DNA of 64,000 nucleotides from Shewanella canadensis (GTDB lineage: Bacteria; Pseudomonadota; Gammaproteobacteria; Enterobacterales; Shewanellaceae), in contig NZ_RXNU01000002.1 in the NCBI RefSeq assembly GCF_003966225.1, positions 124,001 to 188,000 of the forward strand. Direction: 5' to 3'. The notes under the pieces were generated by a model that was not told the DNA's origin, ran no database searches, and was given only the letters and a program-made list of their open reading frames with translations. A program made the position numbers and the translations under genes. Positions 1 through 7,939 of this stretch are shown in pieces (the first letter of the stretch is position 1; the number at the start of each line of letters is the position of its first letter).

Positions 1-645
1 TTGCTGCTGGTTCACGGTGAGGTGACCGAGTCTCATATCGATATTTTCGATCGTGAAGCGATATTCATTGAGCGTAACCTCACTCGCATCGTAGACGCTT
101 TCCCGAACCTTAAGGTGGTATTCGAGCATATCACCACTAAAGAGGCCGCCGAGTTCGTGATGTCAGCCTCTGATAATGTGGCCGCAACCATCACACCTCA
201 ACATCTACTACTTAACCGTAACGATCTGTTAGTCGGCGGCGTGCGTCCGCACAACTTCTGCCTGCCGGTGCTTAAGCGCAACATTCACCAGGAAGCACTG
301 CGCGCAGCAATCGCAACCGGTTCGAGTAAGTTCTTCTTAGGCACAGATTCGGCGCCTCACGAGAAGCACCGTAAAGAGTCGGCCTGTGGCTGCGCCGGTT
401 GTTATAGCGCCTGGAGTGCACTGGAACTTTACGCACAAGTTTTCGATGACTTAGGTATCATCGACAAACTTGAAGGCTTTGCCAGTACTCATGGCCCGGA
501 TTTCTATGGCCTGCCAAGAAACACCAGTACCGTCACCTTAGTCAAAGAGAAGTGGACGGTCCCGAGTGAGATCGTCTTGCCAAACGGTAACCCCATAGTG
601 CCTTTCTTCGCCGGAGAAGAGATTAACTGGAAGGTAAAGAGTTAG
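1..645 (+). CDS. pyrC: Dihydroorotase PyrC, C-terminal part (5' end outside window)
   Basis: This is the last 214 residues of a class II dihydroorotase, the zinc enzyme that cyclises carbamoyl-aspartate to dihydroorotate in pyrimidine synthesis. Visible landmarks are LLVHGEV and FEHIT, which match metal-ligand histidines of the E. coli PyrC family, the GGVRPHNFC substrate segment, and FLGTDSAPH with the catalytic aspartate. E. coli PyrC is about 348 residues, so roughly 130 residues lie before the window. The first codon shown (ttg) is only the window edge and not a start. The gene ends at a TAG followed by a strong terminator, so it is the last gene of its transcript. Confidence 0.96.
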   Translation: MLLVHGEVTESHIDIFDREAIFIERNLTRIVDAFPNLKVVFEHITTKEAAEFVMSASDNVAATITPQHLLLNRNDLLVGGVRPHNFCLPVLKRNIHQEALRAAIATGSSKFFLGTDSAPHEKHRKESACGCAGCYSAWSALELYAQVFDDLGIIDKLEGFASTHGPDFYGLPRNTSTVTLVKEKWTVPSEIVLPNGNPIVPFFAGEEINWKVKS

Positions 646-696
646 GTTTTACGTGGTTTAAACTTAGTCTCAGATAGATAGAAAGATTTCAGAAAA

Positions 697-728
697 CAGA
701 AAGCCCGCACTAAGCGGGCTTTCTGATA
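697..728 (+). terminator. Rho-independent terminator of pyrC
   Basis: A perfect 11-bp stem, AGAAAGCCCGC paired with GCGGGCTTTCT, has a 5-nt loop and lies about 50 nt after the pyrC stop. The A/T-rich flanks may let it work in both directions, which would also serve the convergent gene that ends at 762. Confidence 0.9.
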
Positions 729-761
729 CTCGGGGGTGGGACTCGTTCAGATCATCTGTTG

Positions 762-1130
762 CTATTTACTACAATTTACACAGGTGGCACCAACACCAAT
801 TTTTATCTCTTCACCTGCATCATGAACACCATACTGAAATACCACAGCCTCTTCATGATGTTCACAGTTGTGGCTTTGTACCGTGGTCGCTGAAAAAACA
901 AAAACGATAAAAAACATCATATTCCCAAGCAAAATATAGGGAAGGTTCCCTTTTGTCTTTATGGAGATCACGAAATAACTCAACACATTAACCACACAGG
1001 TGATGCCCAGTAAAACCAGCACTCCCGTGACGTTATTTAAAATGTGAAAGTAATGAAGAATTGCAATCACTATGGTTAAACATGTACATATAGCCGGAGT
1101 TAACAGCAGCAACTTACTCATTTTTTCCAA
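762..1130 (-). CDS. Small membrane protein, unknown function
   Basis: I do not recognise this 122-residue protein. It has three to four hydrophobic segments (about residues 8-28, 36-58 and 65-85). A soluble tail follows with His and Cys residues: HNCEHHEE, then a terminal GATCVNCSK that contains a CxxC pair. The His/Cys tail could bind a metal, but that is inference. The TTG start at 1130 is preceded by AGAGG with 6-nt spacing; an in-frame ATG at 1121 is the alternative. It sits alone, convergent with pyrC. Confidence 0.7.
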   Translation of the reverse strand: MEKMSKLLLLTPAICTCLTIVIAILHYFHILNNVTGVLVLLGITCVVNVLSYFVISIKTKGNLPYILLGNMMFFIVFVFSATTVQSHNCEHHEEAVVFQYGVHDAGEEIKIGVGATCVNCSK

Positions 1131-1500
1131 TATAAACCTCTTGTTTTATTTAATTATTATATCGACTACGTTTCTTCAAAATGAATCAATGGAGATTCAA
1201 CAGTAAGACTCAATATCAGAACTTAACTTCCAACAGAAATGGCACAAGACCGAAAACAAACATCTCTGCAGCCCGTCACCACTTATTGAGCATAGCCATA
1301 ACAATTGGTTCAGTTTGTTTCAAAGAGGTATCGGGATTAACGAAAGAATTTTGAATAGGATCACGTAACAAAAAAACAGAGATAAATAGGGGAACTAAGA
1401 GAAAAAAGGAGAGAGGAGAGACCCTGTTCACTATCGATACCCGACCGGGGCGCTCCCTATAGAGCTCGCGCCATAGACGCCTACGCCGCGAGCCACTGAG
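1131..1500. other. Intergenic spacer with one hairpin
   Basis: I see no open frame with coding character in these 370 bases. A 7-bp inverted repeat (GCTCGCG at 1464-1470, CGCGAGC at 1487-1493) lies just beyond the permease stop and may be a weak transcript end. It has no T-run on the minus strand. Confidence 0.5.
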
Positions 1501-2616
1501 TTAACTGAACATATAGCTGTAGAGATAACCTGCGCCGATAGCCATACCCAAGATCACAGTAAGAAATGCGGCGATCATCTGATTCTTAAAGATAGATTTA
1601 AGCAGAATCACTTCGGTCAGACTCGCGCCCGCGCTACCGATAATCAAGGCCATCACAGAACCTAATGCCATCCCCTTCTGCACTAAGGCTGCACTCAATG
1701 GGATCACCGCTTCGGCTCGGATATACAGTGGAATACCGATAATCGCTGCCACAGGGATCGCGTACCACATCCCCTCACCCGCATATTTAGCAATCAGCTC
1801 TGTCGGGATAAAACCATAGATAAACGAACCTAGAGTGATACCCAGCAGCAAGTATGGAAATACCTGCTTGAAGTCTTTCCAGGTTGAGCGCCAGATCCGC
1901 AGCCATCTACTCTCAGAACTTCCCACCTTAGCGTCTGCAGTTCCACATGATGAGCCAGTGCCACAAGAGGAAACTGCTGCTGGTGAAGTGGTTGCTCCAC
2001 AGCCACTCGCTTCCATTGCTAGTGCAGGTGCAGCACCGCAGCTTGTCACAGGTTGAACAGCTGACTTTGTTTGGCTGTCGCAACAAGTTGACTCGCTGCT
2101 AGTTTCAACTGCTGTATTCGTATCACCACACGTCGCTTTACAGCTTGATGCGTCGCTTGCTTCATACGCCTCGGGACGAACGTAACGCTCGAAGCCCAGT
2201 TTTTCCAGGACAAAGCCCGCAGTAACTGCCACGACCAAGGCTATGGTGAAGTAGAACACCGCCACCTTAATGCCGAAGGTCACCACAAACAGACCAATGA
2301 TCACCGGATTGAGCAAGGGGCTGGAGAACAAAAACACCATCATGGGGCCGAAACCCGCCCTTGCTCTGAGCAAGCCTTTAAGGAATGGGATAGTCGAACA
2401 GGAGCAAAATGGTGTGATCGCACCGAGTAGCGCCGCAATCACGTAGCCTTTGCCGTTGCGGGAGCTCAAAATAGATTGAATTTTTTCCGGGGTAATAATC
2501 TCCTGTAACACACCAACAAAGTAGCTGATGACAAGAAAGAGGATAATCAATTCGGTTGCCAGAAAGGCAAACATATCTGCGGCCTCACGGGCCATGGTTA
2601 AGATTTCAGGGCTCAT
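1501..2616 (-). CDS. ArsP/DUF318-type permease with Cys-rich central loop
   Basis: This 371-residue inner-membrane permease belongs to the COG0701 (DUF318, ArsP_1) family, some members of which export organoarsenicals or other metalloids. Support comes from the two blocks of about four helices and the signature ITPFCSCSTIPFLKGL near residue 70. The second half carries the repeated internal motif IPLYIRAEAVIPL. Between the halves, roughly residues 155-235, is a hydrophilic linker with eight cysteines in SSC, TCC, SGC and SSCG contexts, suggesting thiol-based metal(loid) binding. Start ATG at 2616 has AGGAAA upstream. It is divergent from a glutathione synthetase-like gene and near an ArsR regulator, so a metalloid role is likely. 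The substrate is unknown. Confidence 0.88.
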   Translation of the reverse strand: MSPEILTMAREAADMFAFLATELIILFLVISYFVGVLQEIITPEKIQSILSSRNGKGYVIAALLGAITPFCSCSTIPFLKGLLRARAGFGPMMVFLFSSPLLNPVIIGLFVVTFGIKVAVFYFTIALVVAVTAGFVLEKLGFERYVRPEAYEASDASSCKATCGDTNTAVETSSESTCCDSQTKSAVQPVTSCGAAPALAMEASGCGATTSPAAVSSCGTGSSCGTADAKVGSSESRWLRIWRSTWKDFKQVFPYLLLGITLGSFIYGFIPTELIAKYAGEGMWYAIPVAAIIGIPLYIRAEAVIPLSAALVQKGMALGSVMALIIGSAGASLTEVILLKSIFKNQMIAAFLTVILGMAIGAGYLYSYMFS

Positions 2617-2654
2617 AATAGTATTTCCTACTCATTCGTTAATTCGAGACTTTC

Positions 2655-2674
2655 ATTTCGAGAATGTTCGAAAT
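2655..2674. promoter_or_regulatory. Inverted repeat in divergent permease/GSH synthetase promoter region
   Basis: ATTTCGA and TCGAAAT form a 7-bp inverted repeat with a 6-nt spacer inside the 165-bp divergent spacer. This fits an ArsR/SmtB-type operator. A nearby CGAAATATATT (2720-2730) recurs in reverse complement beside the arsR start (4620-4630). That the ArsR at 4284 binds here is inference. Confidence 0.5.
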
Positions 2675-2781
2675 AATAATTGAATTAATTTTCTTGTCAA
2701 CCTATAATTCTAGAAAAGCCGAAATATATTATTAATAAAACACAACTAAGACTTCGATTAAACTAAGGTAGAGATGACACT

Positions 2782-4212
2782 ATGATAGATAGTCAGACTA
2801 AAGCAGCGACCGAAGACGCCATCGAATGGGCTCTTTTACAAGGGCTTAGTTTAAAAAATGCACCAGACTCGGCGAGTCATGCCCCATTGAGTTTTACGCC
2901 CACCGCCATCGACAGAAAACGATTTGAGAACCTAAAGACAAGTGTGCCTCTTCTCGGACAAATGATTCACCGAGTCTCTGAGGATCATGCATTCTTGCTA
3001 AACGCCATAGAGCCAGTTGCTCACGGAGACCCATTTTTTGCAGCCCTGTTGACCATGCACCGTCAACTGAAAAAGACACCAAGGTTACCTCTACTCATAA
3101 TGCGCAGCGACTTTATGGATGACGTAAAACACGGTCCAAAGCTGATCGAGTTTAATGGCATAGCAGCGGGCATGGGTCCATTCGGCCAGCGTATTCATGA
3201 GTTACATAGTTACCTGAAAAAGCAGTGGCCAGAGAGATATGCCAACTGGTCGCACGCTGATGAAAGTGAGCTTATCGGCAACCCAGCCATAGAACGGCTT
3301 GCCCAGGGAATTGCCAAAGCAACAATGCAGATTAAACGGGAATTTGACGATAAAGGTCCGCCGACATTCATGATGATAGTGCAGACCAACGAAGACAATG
3401 TGTTCGACCAACATCTTTTGGAGTTGGCACTGCAAAGTAAAGGAATAAGAACAGTAAGGCGCACCTTTCGTGAACTGCACGGACGACTCAGCAGTGGTCC
3501 AAAAAACCGCTTGCTGTTAGCCGGCGTTGGTCCAATCGACTGTGTCTACCTGCGGGCAGGTTATGACTATTGTGATTACGCCGCCAATGACATCATAGGC
3601 CAGGTTTGCTGTGAAGCCCTTACACAGACCCGCGTTTTTATCGAACAACACAGAGTCGCCGTTAATGCCACGGTCAGTCAGCAGCTGGCCACCAGCAAAC
3701 GTGTTCAGATGCTGGTGACAGCCATGACTCCAGCCCAGTTATCACGATTTGGCTTAACTCTAGATGAAGCGAAAGCTGTCAAAGCTCTACTCGGTGAGAT
3801 GTTAGCAGTAGATGAGCACAGCGCAGACTGGATGAGTAAACAATCGAGCGGTGACTGGGTACTAAAAAACCAGGGAGAGGGGGGAGGACACTGCATTTTT
3901 GATGAAAAAATACAGCCAACACTCCAAAGACTGAACCCCGAAGAGTATCAAGTGTGGTCGCTGATGAGACGATTGCAACCAAAACCGAGAGCAAACCCTG
4001 CTCTGCTGGTGAGAAAAGGTGAGCAGTCTGTTATTCTTGATCTGATCAGTGAGATAGGCATGTTTACCGTACATATAGAGGGAAAACCTGCTGTAGAAGA
4101 GCAAGGCTATGCGGGTTATCTTATTCGCAGTAAATCGGCCACGACAACCGAAGGTGGCGTACACTCAGGCATGGGAGTTTTAGACTCGCTGGCCTACCTG
4201 AAAACCAAGTAA
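2782..4212 (+). CDS. Eukaryotic-type glutathione synthetase-like ATP-grasp ligase
   Basis: This 476-residue protein matches the eukaryotic glutathione synthetase family (about 474 residues in human), not the bacterial GshB family of about 315. Matching segments are MRSDFM (108-112) and IEFNG (122-126, Mg/substrate), then VYLRAGYDY (255-263). The ATP-grasp loop WVLKNQGEGGGH is at 359-370, SEIGMF at 423-428, and the substrate loop YLIRSK plus EGGVHSGMGVLD at 446-468. The family joins glycine to gamma-glutamylcysteine. Whether glycine or another acceptor is used here is unknown, and no gshA lies nearby. The ATG follows AAGGTAGAG; the upstream atg at 2773 stops at once. It is divergent from the permease and convergent with arsR. 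Confidence 0.85.
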   Translation: MIDSQTKAATEDAIEWALLQGLSLKNAPDSASHAPLSFTPTAIDRKRFENLKTSVPLLGQMIHRVSEDHAFLLNAIEPVAHGDPFFAALLTMHRQLKKTPRLPLLIMRSDFMDDVKHGPKLIEFNGIAAGMGPFGQRIHELHSYLKKQWPERYANWSHADESELIGNPAIERLAQGIAKATMQIKREFDDKGPPTFMMIVQTNEDNVFDQHLLELALQSKGIRTVRRTFRELHGRLSSGPKNRLLLAGVGPIDCVYLRAGYDYCDYAANDIIGQVCCEALTQTRVFIEQHRVAVNATVSQQLATSKRVQMLVTAMTPAQLSRFGLTLDEAKAVKALLGEMLAVDEHSADWMSKQSSGDWVLKNQGEGGGHCIFDEKIQPTLQRLNPEEYQVWSLMRRLQPKPRANPALLVRKGEQSVILDLISEIGMFTVHIEGKPAVEEQGYAGYLIRSKSATTTEGGVHSGMGVLDSLAYLKTK

Positions 4213-4240
4213 ACCAAGTAAACCAGATTTCAAATAGAAC

Positions 4241-4263
4241 AGGAGTGTTGAGCAAACACTCCT
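4241..4263. terminator. Hairpin between convergent genes
   Basis: AGGAGTGTT pairs perfectly with AACACTCCT around a 5-nt loop, between the ligase stop and the arsR stop. There is no long T-run, so termination strength is uncertain. A 9-nt tandem duplication (AACCAAGTA) spans the ligase stop just upstream. Confidence 0.55.
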
Positions 4264-4283
4264 ATAGCCAACAGCTGGACACA

Positions 4284-4592
4284 TTACTCCTCTTGCGTGC
4301 AGCACTCCTCGTCGATACAACACTCATCCTGCAGGAAACCAATCACGCCCTCGAGCTTATCAAACTCGGCGACACAGAACAGGGTTCTGCCTTCACGTCG
4401 CTGGGAGATGAGTCCGGCAGAAACTAAGCTGGAAATATGGTGTGACAAGGTTGAACCCGGGATCTTTAGCTGCTCTTGCAAACTGCCCACCGCCAAGCCC
4501 TGAAATCCAGCGCGGACCACTCGCTTATAGATGGTTAATCGAGTCGTATGACCCAACTCCTTCAACGCCTTAGCAACCACTTCAATATCCAT
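4284..4592 (-). CDS. ArsR/SmtB-family metalloregulator with C-terminal Cys pairs
   Basis: This is a winged-helix repressor of about 102 residues. The recognition helix is the segment IPGSTLSHHISSLVSAGLI, followed by the wing REGRTLF. The usual CVC motif in helix alpha3 is absent. Instead the tail carries DECCIDEECC, two adjacent Cys pairs, resembling ArsR proteins that sense As(III) through C-terminal cysteines such as the Acidithiobacillus ferrooxidans type. I chose ATG at 4592; GTG at 4595 directly precedes it. It probably represses itself and the permease and ligase, judging by shared inverted-repeat sequences. The exact inducer is not determinable from sequence. Confidence 0.88.
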   Translation of the reverse strand: MDIEVVAKALKELGHTTRLTIYKRVVRAGFQGLAVGSLQEQLKIPGSTLSHHISSLVSAGLISQRREGRTLFCVAEFDKLEGVIGFLQDECCIDEECCTQEE

Positions 4593-4622
4593 CACGCCAT
4601 CTGCCCATATCTAAACATAAAT

Positions 4623-4646
4623 ATATTTCGATAATAACAGAAATAT
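4623..4646. promoter_or_regulatory. Candidate ArsR operator upstream of arsR
   Basis: ATATTTC and GAAATAT form a 7-bp inverted repeat with a 10-nt spacer, about 30 nt upstream of the arsR start. The size and AT-rich spacer fit ArsR-family operators. The following 250 bases up to ppiC show no further gene. Confidence 0.5.
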
Positions 4647-4899
4647 GATTTTATGCCAATATTGACCATTGAATAGAGAGGAAAAAATGCCTTAGCGGCT
4701 TCCTACGGCCTTGTCTATACCACAGACTAGAGCGCAAAATTGTCCAGCCGAGACAACCTGACTGTCGGACAATTGGTATATCGCTTCGGTCGAGGTGAAA
4801 CTTGGTTATGACTCTGAAGCCTTGACGGGTATAATTCACCTAACGAGTCTGACTGATACCTGAGTCAGTTTATTGAATACACGATGAGAGTTAAGAGAG

Positions 4900-5178
4900 A
4901 TGGCAAGAACCGCTGCAGCACTGCACATATTAGTCAAACATAAAGAGCAAGCCGAAGATATTATCAAGCAACTGAATAAAGGCGCTAAGTTTGACGTGCT
5001 GGCCAAGAAGCACTCCACCTGCCCATCGGGCAAAAAGGGCGGCAGCTTAGGTGAATTCAAGAAGGGGCAGATGGTGCCGCAGTTCGATAAGGTCTGTTTC
5101 ACAGGCGAACTTATCACCCCACACCTAGTCAAAACAAAGTTCGGTTGGCATGTGATTAAAATACTTTATAGGACTTAA
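4900..5178 (+). CDS. ppiC: Peptidyl-prolyl cis-trans isomerase C (parvulin)
   Basis: This 92-residue single-domain parvulin has the same length and layout as E. coli PpiC (93 residues). Shared segments include [12 protein letters not shown] at the N terminus, the [19 protein letters not shown] core, KGQMVPQFD, and the terminal FGWHVIKIL. It has no signal peptide, so it acts in the cytoplasm on prolyl peptide bonds. Start ATG at 4900 follows AAGAGAG. It stands alone and is followed by repeat-rich intergenic DNA. Confidence 0.95.
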   Translation: MARTAAALHILVKHKEQAEDIIKQLNKGAKFDVLAKKHSTCPSGKKGGSLGEFKKGQMVPQFDKVCFTGELITPHLVKTKFGWHVIKILYRT

Positions 5179-5216
5179 GGCTCTAGAACCTAGAACCTAG
5201 ATTCTAGGTTCGAGCC
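5179..5216. repeat. Hairpin-forming TAGAACC tandem repeat
   Basis: CTAGAACC units are repeated and fold back on CTAGGTTC (8-bp stem, ATT loop), with an outer GGCTC/GAGCC pairing. It lies directly after the ppiC stop and may end its transcript. A similar TCCTAGG-type repeat occurs at 40005-40032 after another gene. Confidence 0.55.
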
Positions 5217-5242
5217 ACGAGATGCGAGCTATTGGCGTTATT

Positions 5243-5268
5243 TGTAGGAGCGGCTTTAGCCGCGAATG
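5243..5268. repeat. REP-like dispersed palindromic repeat, copy 1
   Basis: This copy reads TGTAGGAGCGGCTTTAGCCG and continues CGAATG. The core GCGGCTTTAGCCGC is self-complementary. Near-identical copies in reverse orientation are at 53204-53229 and 58454-58478. The remaining DNA up to 5405 holds no recognisable gene. Confidence 0.75.
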
Positions 5269-5405
5269 TTTTGGGGCTACGCGATTCCAGGTTCCAGATT
5301 GATATTCCCCTCCAAAATACAAGCCCTTTCCTTTCCTCGCAGACAACTTGTTGGCGCACTCGCAGGGAACTTGTTCCCGCTCTCGTAACTCGAAGCCTAG
5401 TGAGC

Positions 5406-5681
5406 CTATTTAACCTTTTTTGTGTTTTTCATGCACTCTTTGGCATCCTTAGCATGCCCATTGGCCACTCCACACGCATCGGCATACCACTGTACCCTAA
5501 CGCCTCTTACCGCCGTATGTTGCGGGCCTGCTTTACCATTCCAGGTTGACTCGAGTTGAGCCTTAGTGATGGCATTAAAACCGCCGAAACCTTGCCCGCC
5601 ACCTCTGGCCGATACATAAGTGCTGGCTAACGCAATTAACACACCTACCAATAGATACCTTTTGTTTGTGAGAATGTTCAT
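5406..5681 (-). CDS. Small secreted protein, unknown function
   Basis: I do not recognise this protein of about 91 residues. Starting at the ATG at 5681 (AAAGGA about 7 nt upstream) gives a classic signal peptide: MNILTNKRYLL, a hydrophobic core, and a likely cut near YVSA. The mature part begins with a Gly-rich stretch (RGGGQGFGGF). It contains an ESTWNGKAGPQHTAVRGVRVQWYADA-like segment (split here only in description) with two cysteines further on. It would be periplasmic or secreted. The longer frame from 5702 lacks a better ribosome site. Confidence 0.7.
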   Translation of the reverse strand: MNILTNKRYLLVGVLIALASTYVSARGGGQGFGGFNAITKAQLESTWNGKAGPQHTAVRGVRVQWYADACGVANGHAKDAKECMKNTKKVK

Positions 5682-6108
5682 GTTTACATCCTTTAACATC
5701 ATTGGCGCCAGAAGAGGACGCCCGCTCTTAGAAGGGAGATACTCATCTACCTTCTGTGCTCAAAAGCCTAAATGGGATATGAGCACGCCCTATAACAGGT
5801 AACCGGTCGCACATTTGCCTCAAGGTTTGGGGCTTAGTTGTACTTAGAGCTACAGTTAAATAGAAAGCGCGGGAGTTATCTTTATTACGTTTAGTTTCAT
5901 TCCATTTGTAACAAAAAGAGTTCAATCCGCATCGATTCGCAAATCTGCCTTAGCTGTAAATACCAACAAGCATTCGATTTATTAGAATAAAACCACCGTT
6001 TTTTTTTACTTTTTCACCTAATTCACTACCGATAGAATCTCTCTCGCTAAGCTTCTCAGCACTAATACCGATTGCTATTAAACATTCACTGAATGAAAAG
6101 GCGTTAAC

Positions 6109-6498
6109 ATGATTTTCAAGAGAGTCGACCACGTAGAGATTGTTCCCCGAGACCCCCACGTCACCATAGGTTTCTTCGTTAATATTCTGGGTTTCAAGAT
6201 TAAGAGTCGAACAAAAGTAGATATGCCCCCCATGCAGGAGGTCATTTTTCTGGAGTTGGGCGACACTGTCGTTGAGATCATCTCTACCCAGACTCCCGAA
6301 CAAAAATCGGAGGCGGCTTGGCAGGTTGGTTATCGCGCCATAGCGCTTGAGGTTGACGATATGACGAAGGCGGTCAACTACCTCAAGGCTAAAGGTATAC
6401 CGCTAGCCGTCGAGCCTGTCGATTTAGGCGACTCCTATCGCGCAGAGATACGAGATCCTGACGGACTGATTATCGAACTCAGGCAGTGGAAACGCTAA
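6109..6498 (+). CDS. Glyoxalase/VOC-fold family protein
   Basis: This 129-residue protein contains one vicinal-oxygen-chelate domain. It begins with the usual VDHVEIVPRD strand (His at residue 8, a likely metal ligand) and ends with IRDPDGLIIELRQW, where the Glu is the expected last ligand. Two beta-alpha-beta-beta-beta units are visible (1-60 and 75-127). The family includes glyoxalase I, methylmalonyl-CoA epimerase and dioxygenases. The length fits lactoylglutathione-lyase-like members, but the substrate cannot be named. It is a lone gene with no strong ribosome site (AAAGGCG before ATG). Confidence 0.85.
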   Translation: MIFKRVDHVEIVPRDPHVTIGFFVNILGFKIKSRTKVDMPPMQEVIFLELGDTVVEIISTQTPEQKSEAAWQVGYRAIALEVDDMTKAVNYLKAKGIPLAVEPVDLGDSYRAEIRDPDGLIIELRQWKR

Positions 6499-6700
6499 CT
6501 CCCACTCATCGCAGTACGGGAAGCAATAGACATTCGGCCCCATCCTGAATGTGGCAGGCCTCCCTCCCTACTCTTCCTTTCCATTCAGCGTTTTGGCTCC
6601 CAAAGCCACCTCAGGCAATTTAATCATCTTAATCTCTTCAAGCCCGAATAGGGGGATCCGACATAGCAATGTGGGCGATAAAAGTTCATTAATAGGGTTT
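6499..6700. other. Intergenic spacer
   Basis: I see no gene or hairpin here. The regulatory site upstream of the NmrA-like gene begins just after it. Confidence 0.5.
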
Positions 6701-6748
6701 AGGTTCGAGATTAACCATTTTTAGTCTAAGTCTGACCATGTAAAGCCA
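6701..6748 (+). promoter_or_regulatory. Twin TAACCAT/TGACCAT site, AraC-type operator copy A
   Basis: TAACCAT (6712-6718) and TGACCAT (6733-6739) are direct repeats 21 bp apart, as expected for two AraC half-sites on one DNA face. The whole 48-bp segment, from AGGTTCG to GTAAAGCCA, matches the segment at 10330-10375 at most positions. It lies about 120 bp upstream of the NmrA-like gene. Confidence 0.65.
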
Positions 6749-6867
6749 CTCTGGCTTGATTAACATAAGAGTCATAAAAAGGCTGAGTATGATTCAAACA
6801 CTTGTTACCACTTCAATACTCCTCCCCATCATCAAATATCATCTTGCTAAGCCGAAAGGAGCTTTAT

Positions 6868-7797
6868 ATGGATAAAAAACATGTTGCAGTCATTGGTGCC
6901 ACTGGCCAGGTCGGTACGCCATTAACTAAAGGCTTACTCTCACTAGGGCACCAAGTTACCATCATATTTCGCGCACGCGGCCCACACAATGAGGCCAAGT
7001 TAACAGAGTTCGAAACACTGGGCGCGACACTTGTCGAGTGTCCGGATATGAAAAATGTCAATGCTCTGACAAAGGCCCTTCGAGGTGTGGATACCCTTGT
7101 CGCCAGCGTGCCCGGCTCGAAGGAGATCATCCAGAAGTTTGAACCTCTCTGGCTTGAGGCGGCGGTTAAAGCCGGCGTAAAACGATTTGTTCCTACCGAG
7201 TTTGGCGCTCATACTCAGGCGCTTGAGATGGGAGATGGTGAGATCTTCGACCAGAAGAAAAGCTTCCATGATCTACTCATAAATTCAAGCTTAGACTGGA
7301 CCCTTTTTTACAACGGCGGCATCTTCGACTATTTTATGCCAAATTTACGATTTTTCAGCAAGATCACCACATTCGGTGACCTGGATATTCCTATCTACAC
7401 GCACGATATCGAAGATATTGGCTACCTCGCCGCCATGGCCGTGACCGATGATCGCACGCTAAATAAGTGTGTTCAGTTAGATTACAACGCCCTGACTCAA
7501 AATGAGATGTTAGCCCAGCTCAAACAAAACTGGCCAGACACTCAGTTTGAATATGAGCACTTCTCCACTGAGTACATCATCGAGCAGAAGGAGAGCTCGG
7601 GTGATGAGATAACGGCCAAGAAAGGGGCCGAAACAGACAAGGAGCGGTGGGGCATCAACTATGTTATCTATGTCATCGATAAGCTTGCCGCATTCACAGA
7701 CCAGACTCTACGTGCCAGTGAAATCTATCCAGACTACGTGTGTAAGCGCCCTGAAGATGCGTTAAAGGATGAAAAATTTATCTTCGAAGATAAATAA
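6868..7797 (+). CDS. NmrA/isoflavone-reductase-like NAD(P)-binding protein
   Basis: This protein of about 309 residues has an N-terminal Rossmann fold, with HVAVIGATGQVGTPL matching the GxxGxxG dinucleotide loop. PTEFGAH and the following DQKKSFHDLL match plant isoflavone and phenylcoumaran reductase relatives, where a Lys is catalytic. The Ile-Phe-Arg-Ala-Arg after the second strand suggests NADPH preference. The ATG at 6868 follows AAAGGA; the longer frame from 6802 has no ribosome site. A terminator right after the stop makes it monocistronic. It shares its upstream operator with the SnoaL-like lipoprotein gene, so both are probably controlled by the AraC regulator at 9464. Confidence 0.85.
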   Translation: MDKKHVAVIGATGQVGTPLTKGLLSLGHQVTIIFRARGPHNEAKLTEFETLGATLVECPDMKNVNALTKALRGVDTLVASVPGSKEIIQKFEPLWLEAAVKAGVKRFVPTEFGAHTQALEMGDGEIFDQKKSFHDLLINSSLDWTLFYNGGIFDYFMPNLRFFSKITTFGDLDIPIYTHDIEDIGYLAAMAVTDDRTLNKCVQLDYNALTQNEMLAQLKQNWPDTQFEYEHFSTEYIIEQKESSGDEITAKKGAETDKERWGINYVIYVIDKLAAFTDQTLRASEIYPDYVCKRPEDALKDEKFIFEDK

Positions 7798-7806
7798 CGA
7801 ATGGTT

Positions 7807-7835
7807 AAGAGATAACCTGGAGGTTATCTCTTTTA
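7807..7835 (+). terminator. Terminator of NmrA-like gene
   Basis: AAGAGATAACCT pairs with AGGTTATCTCTT and is followed by TTTAT, just 10 nt after the stop. It separates the NmrA-like gene from the antiporter gene. Confidence 0.88.
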
Positions 7836-7939
7836 TCATGGCAGAAAGTTTCAAGCAGAGATTACCCGTCGAAAGACACCAGCTTATTACTCAGCCTTTA
7901 ATCATCAAACACCCCCTAGCGATAGAGCTTTACCCTACT

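Noticed and set aside
1835..2056. 73-codon plus-strand frame
   Set aside because: It lies entirely within the permease linker in the opposite strand and reflects its Cys/Ser-rich codons.
5950..6303. 117-codon minus-strand frame
   Set aside because: It overlaps the VOC-fold gene on the opposite strand and has no domain features.
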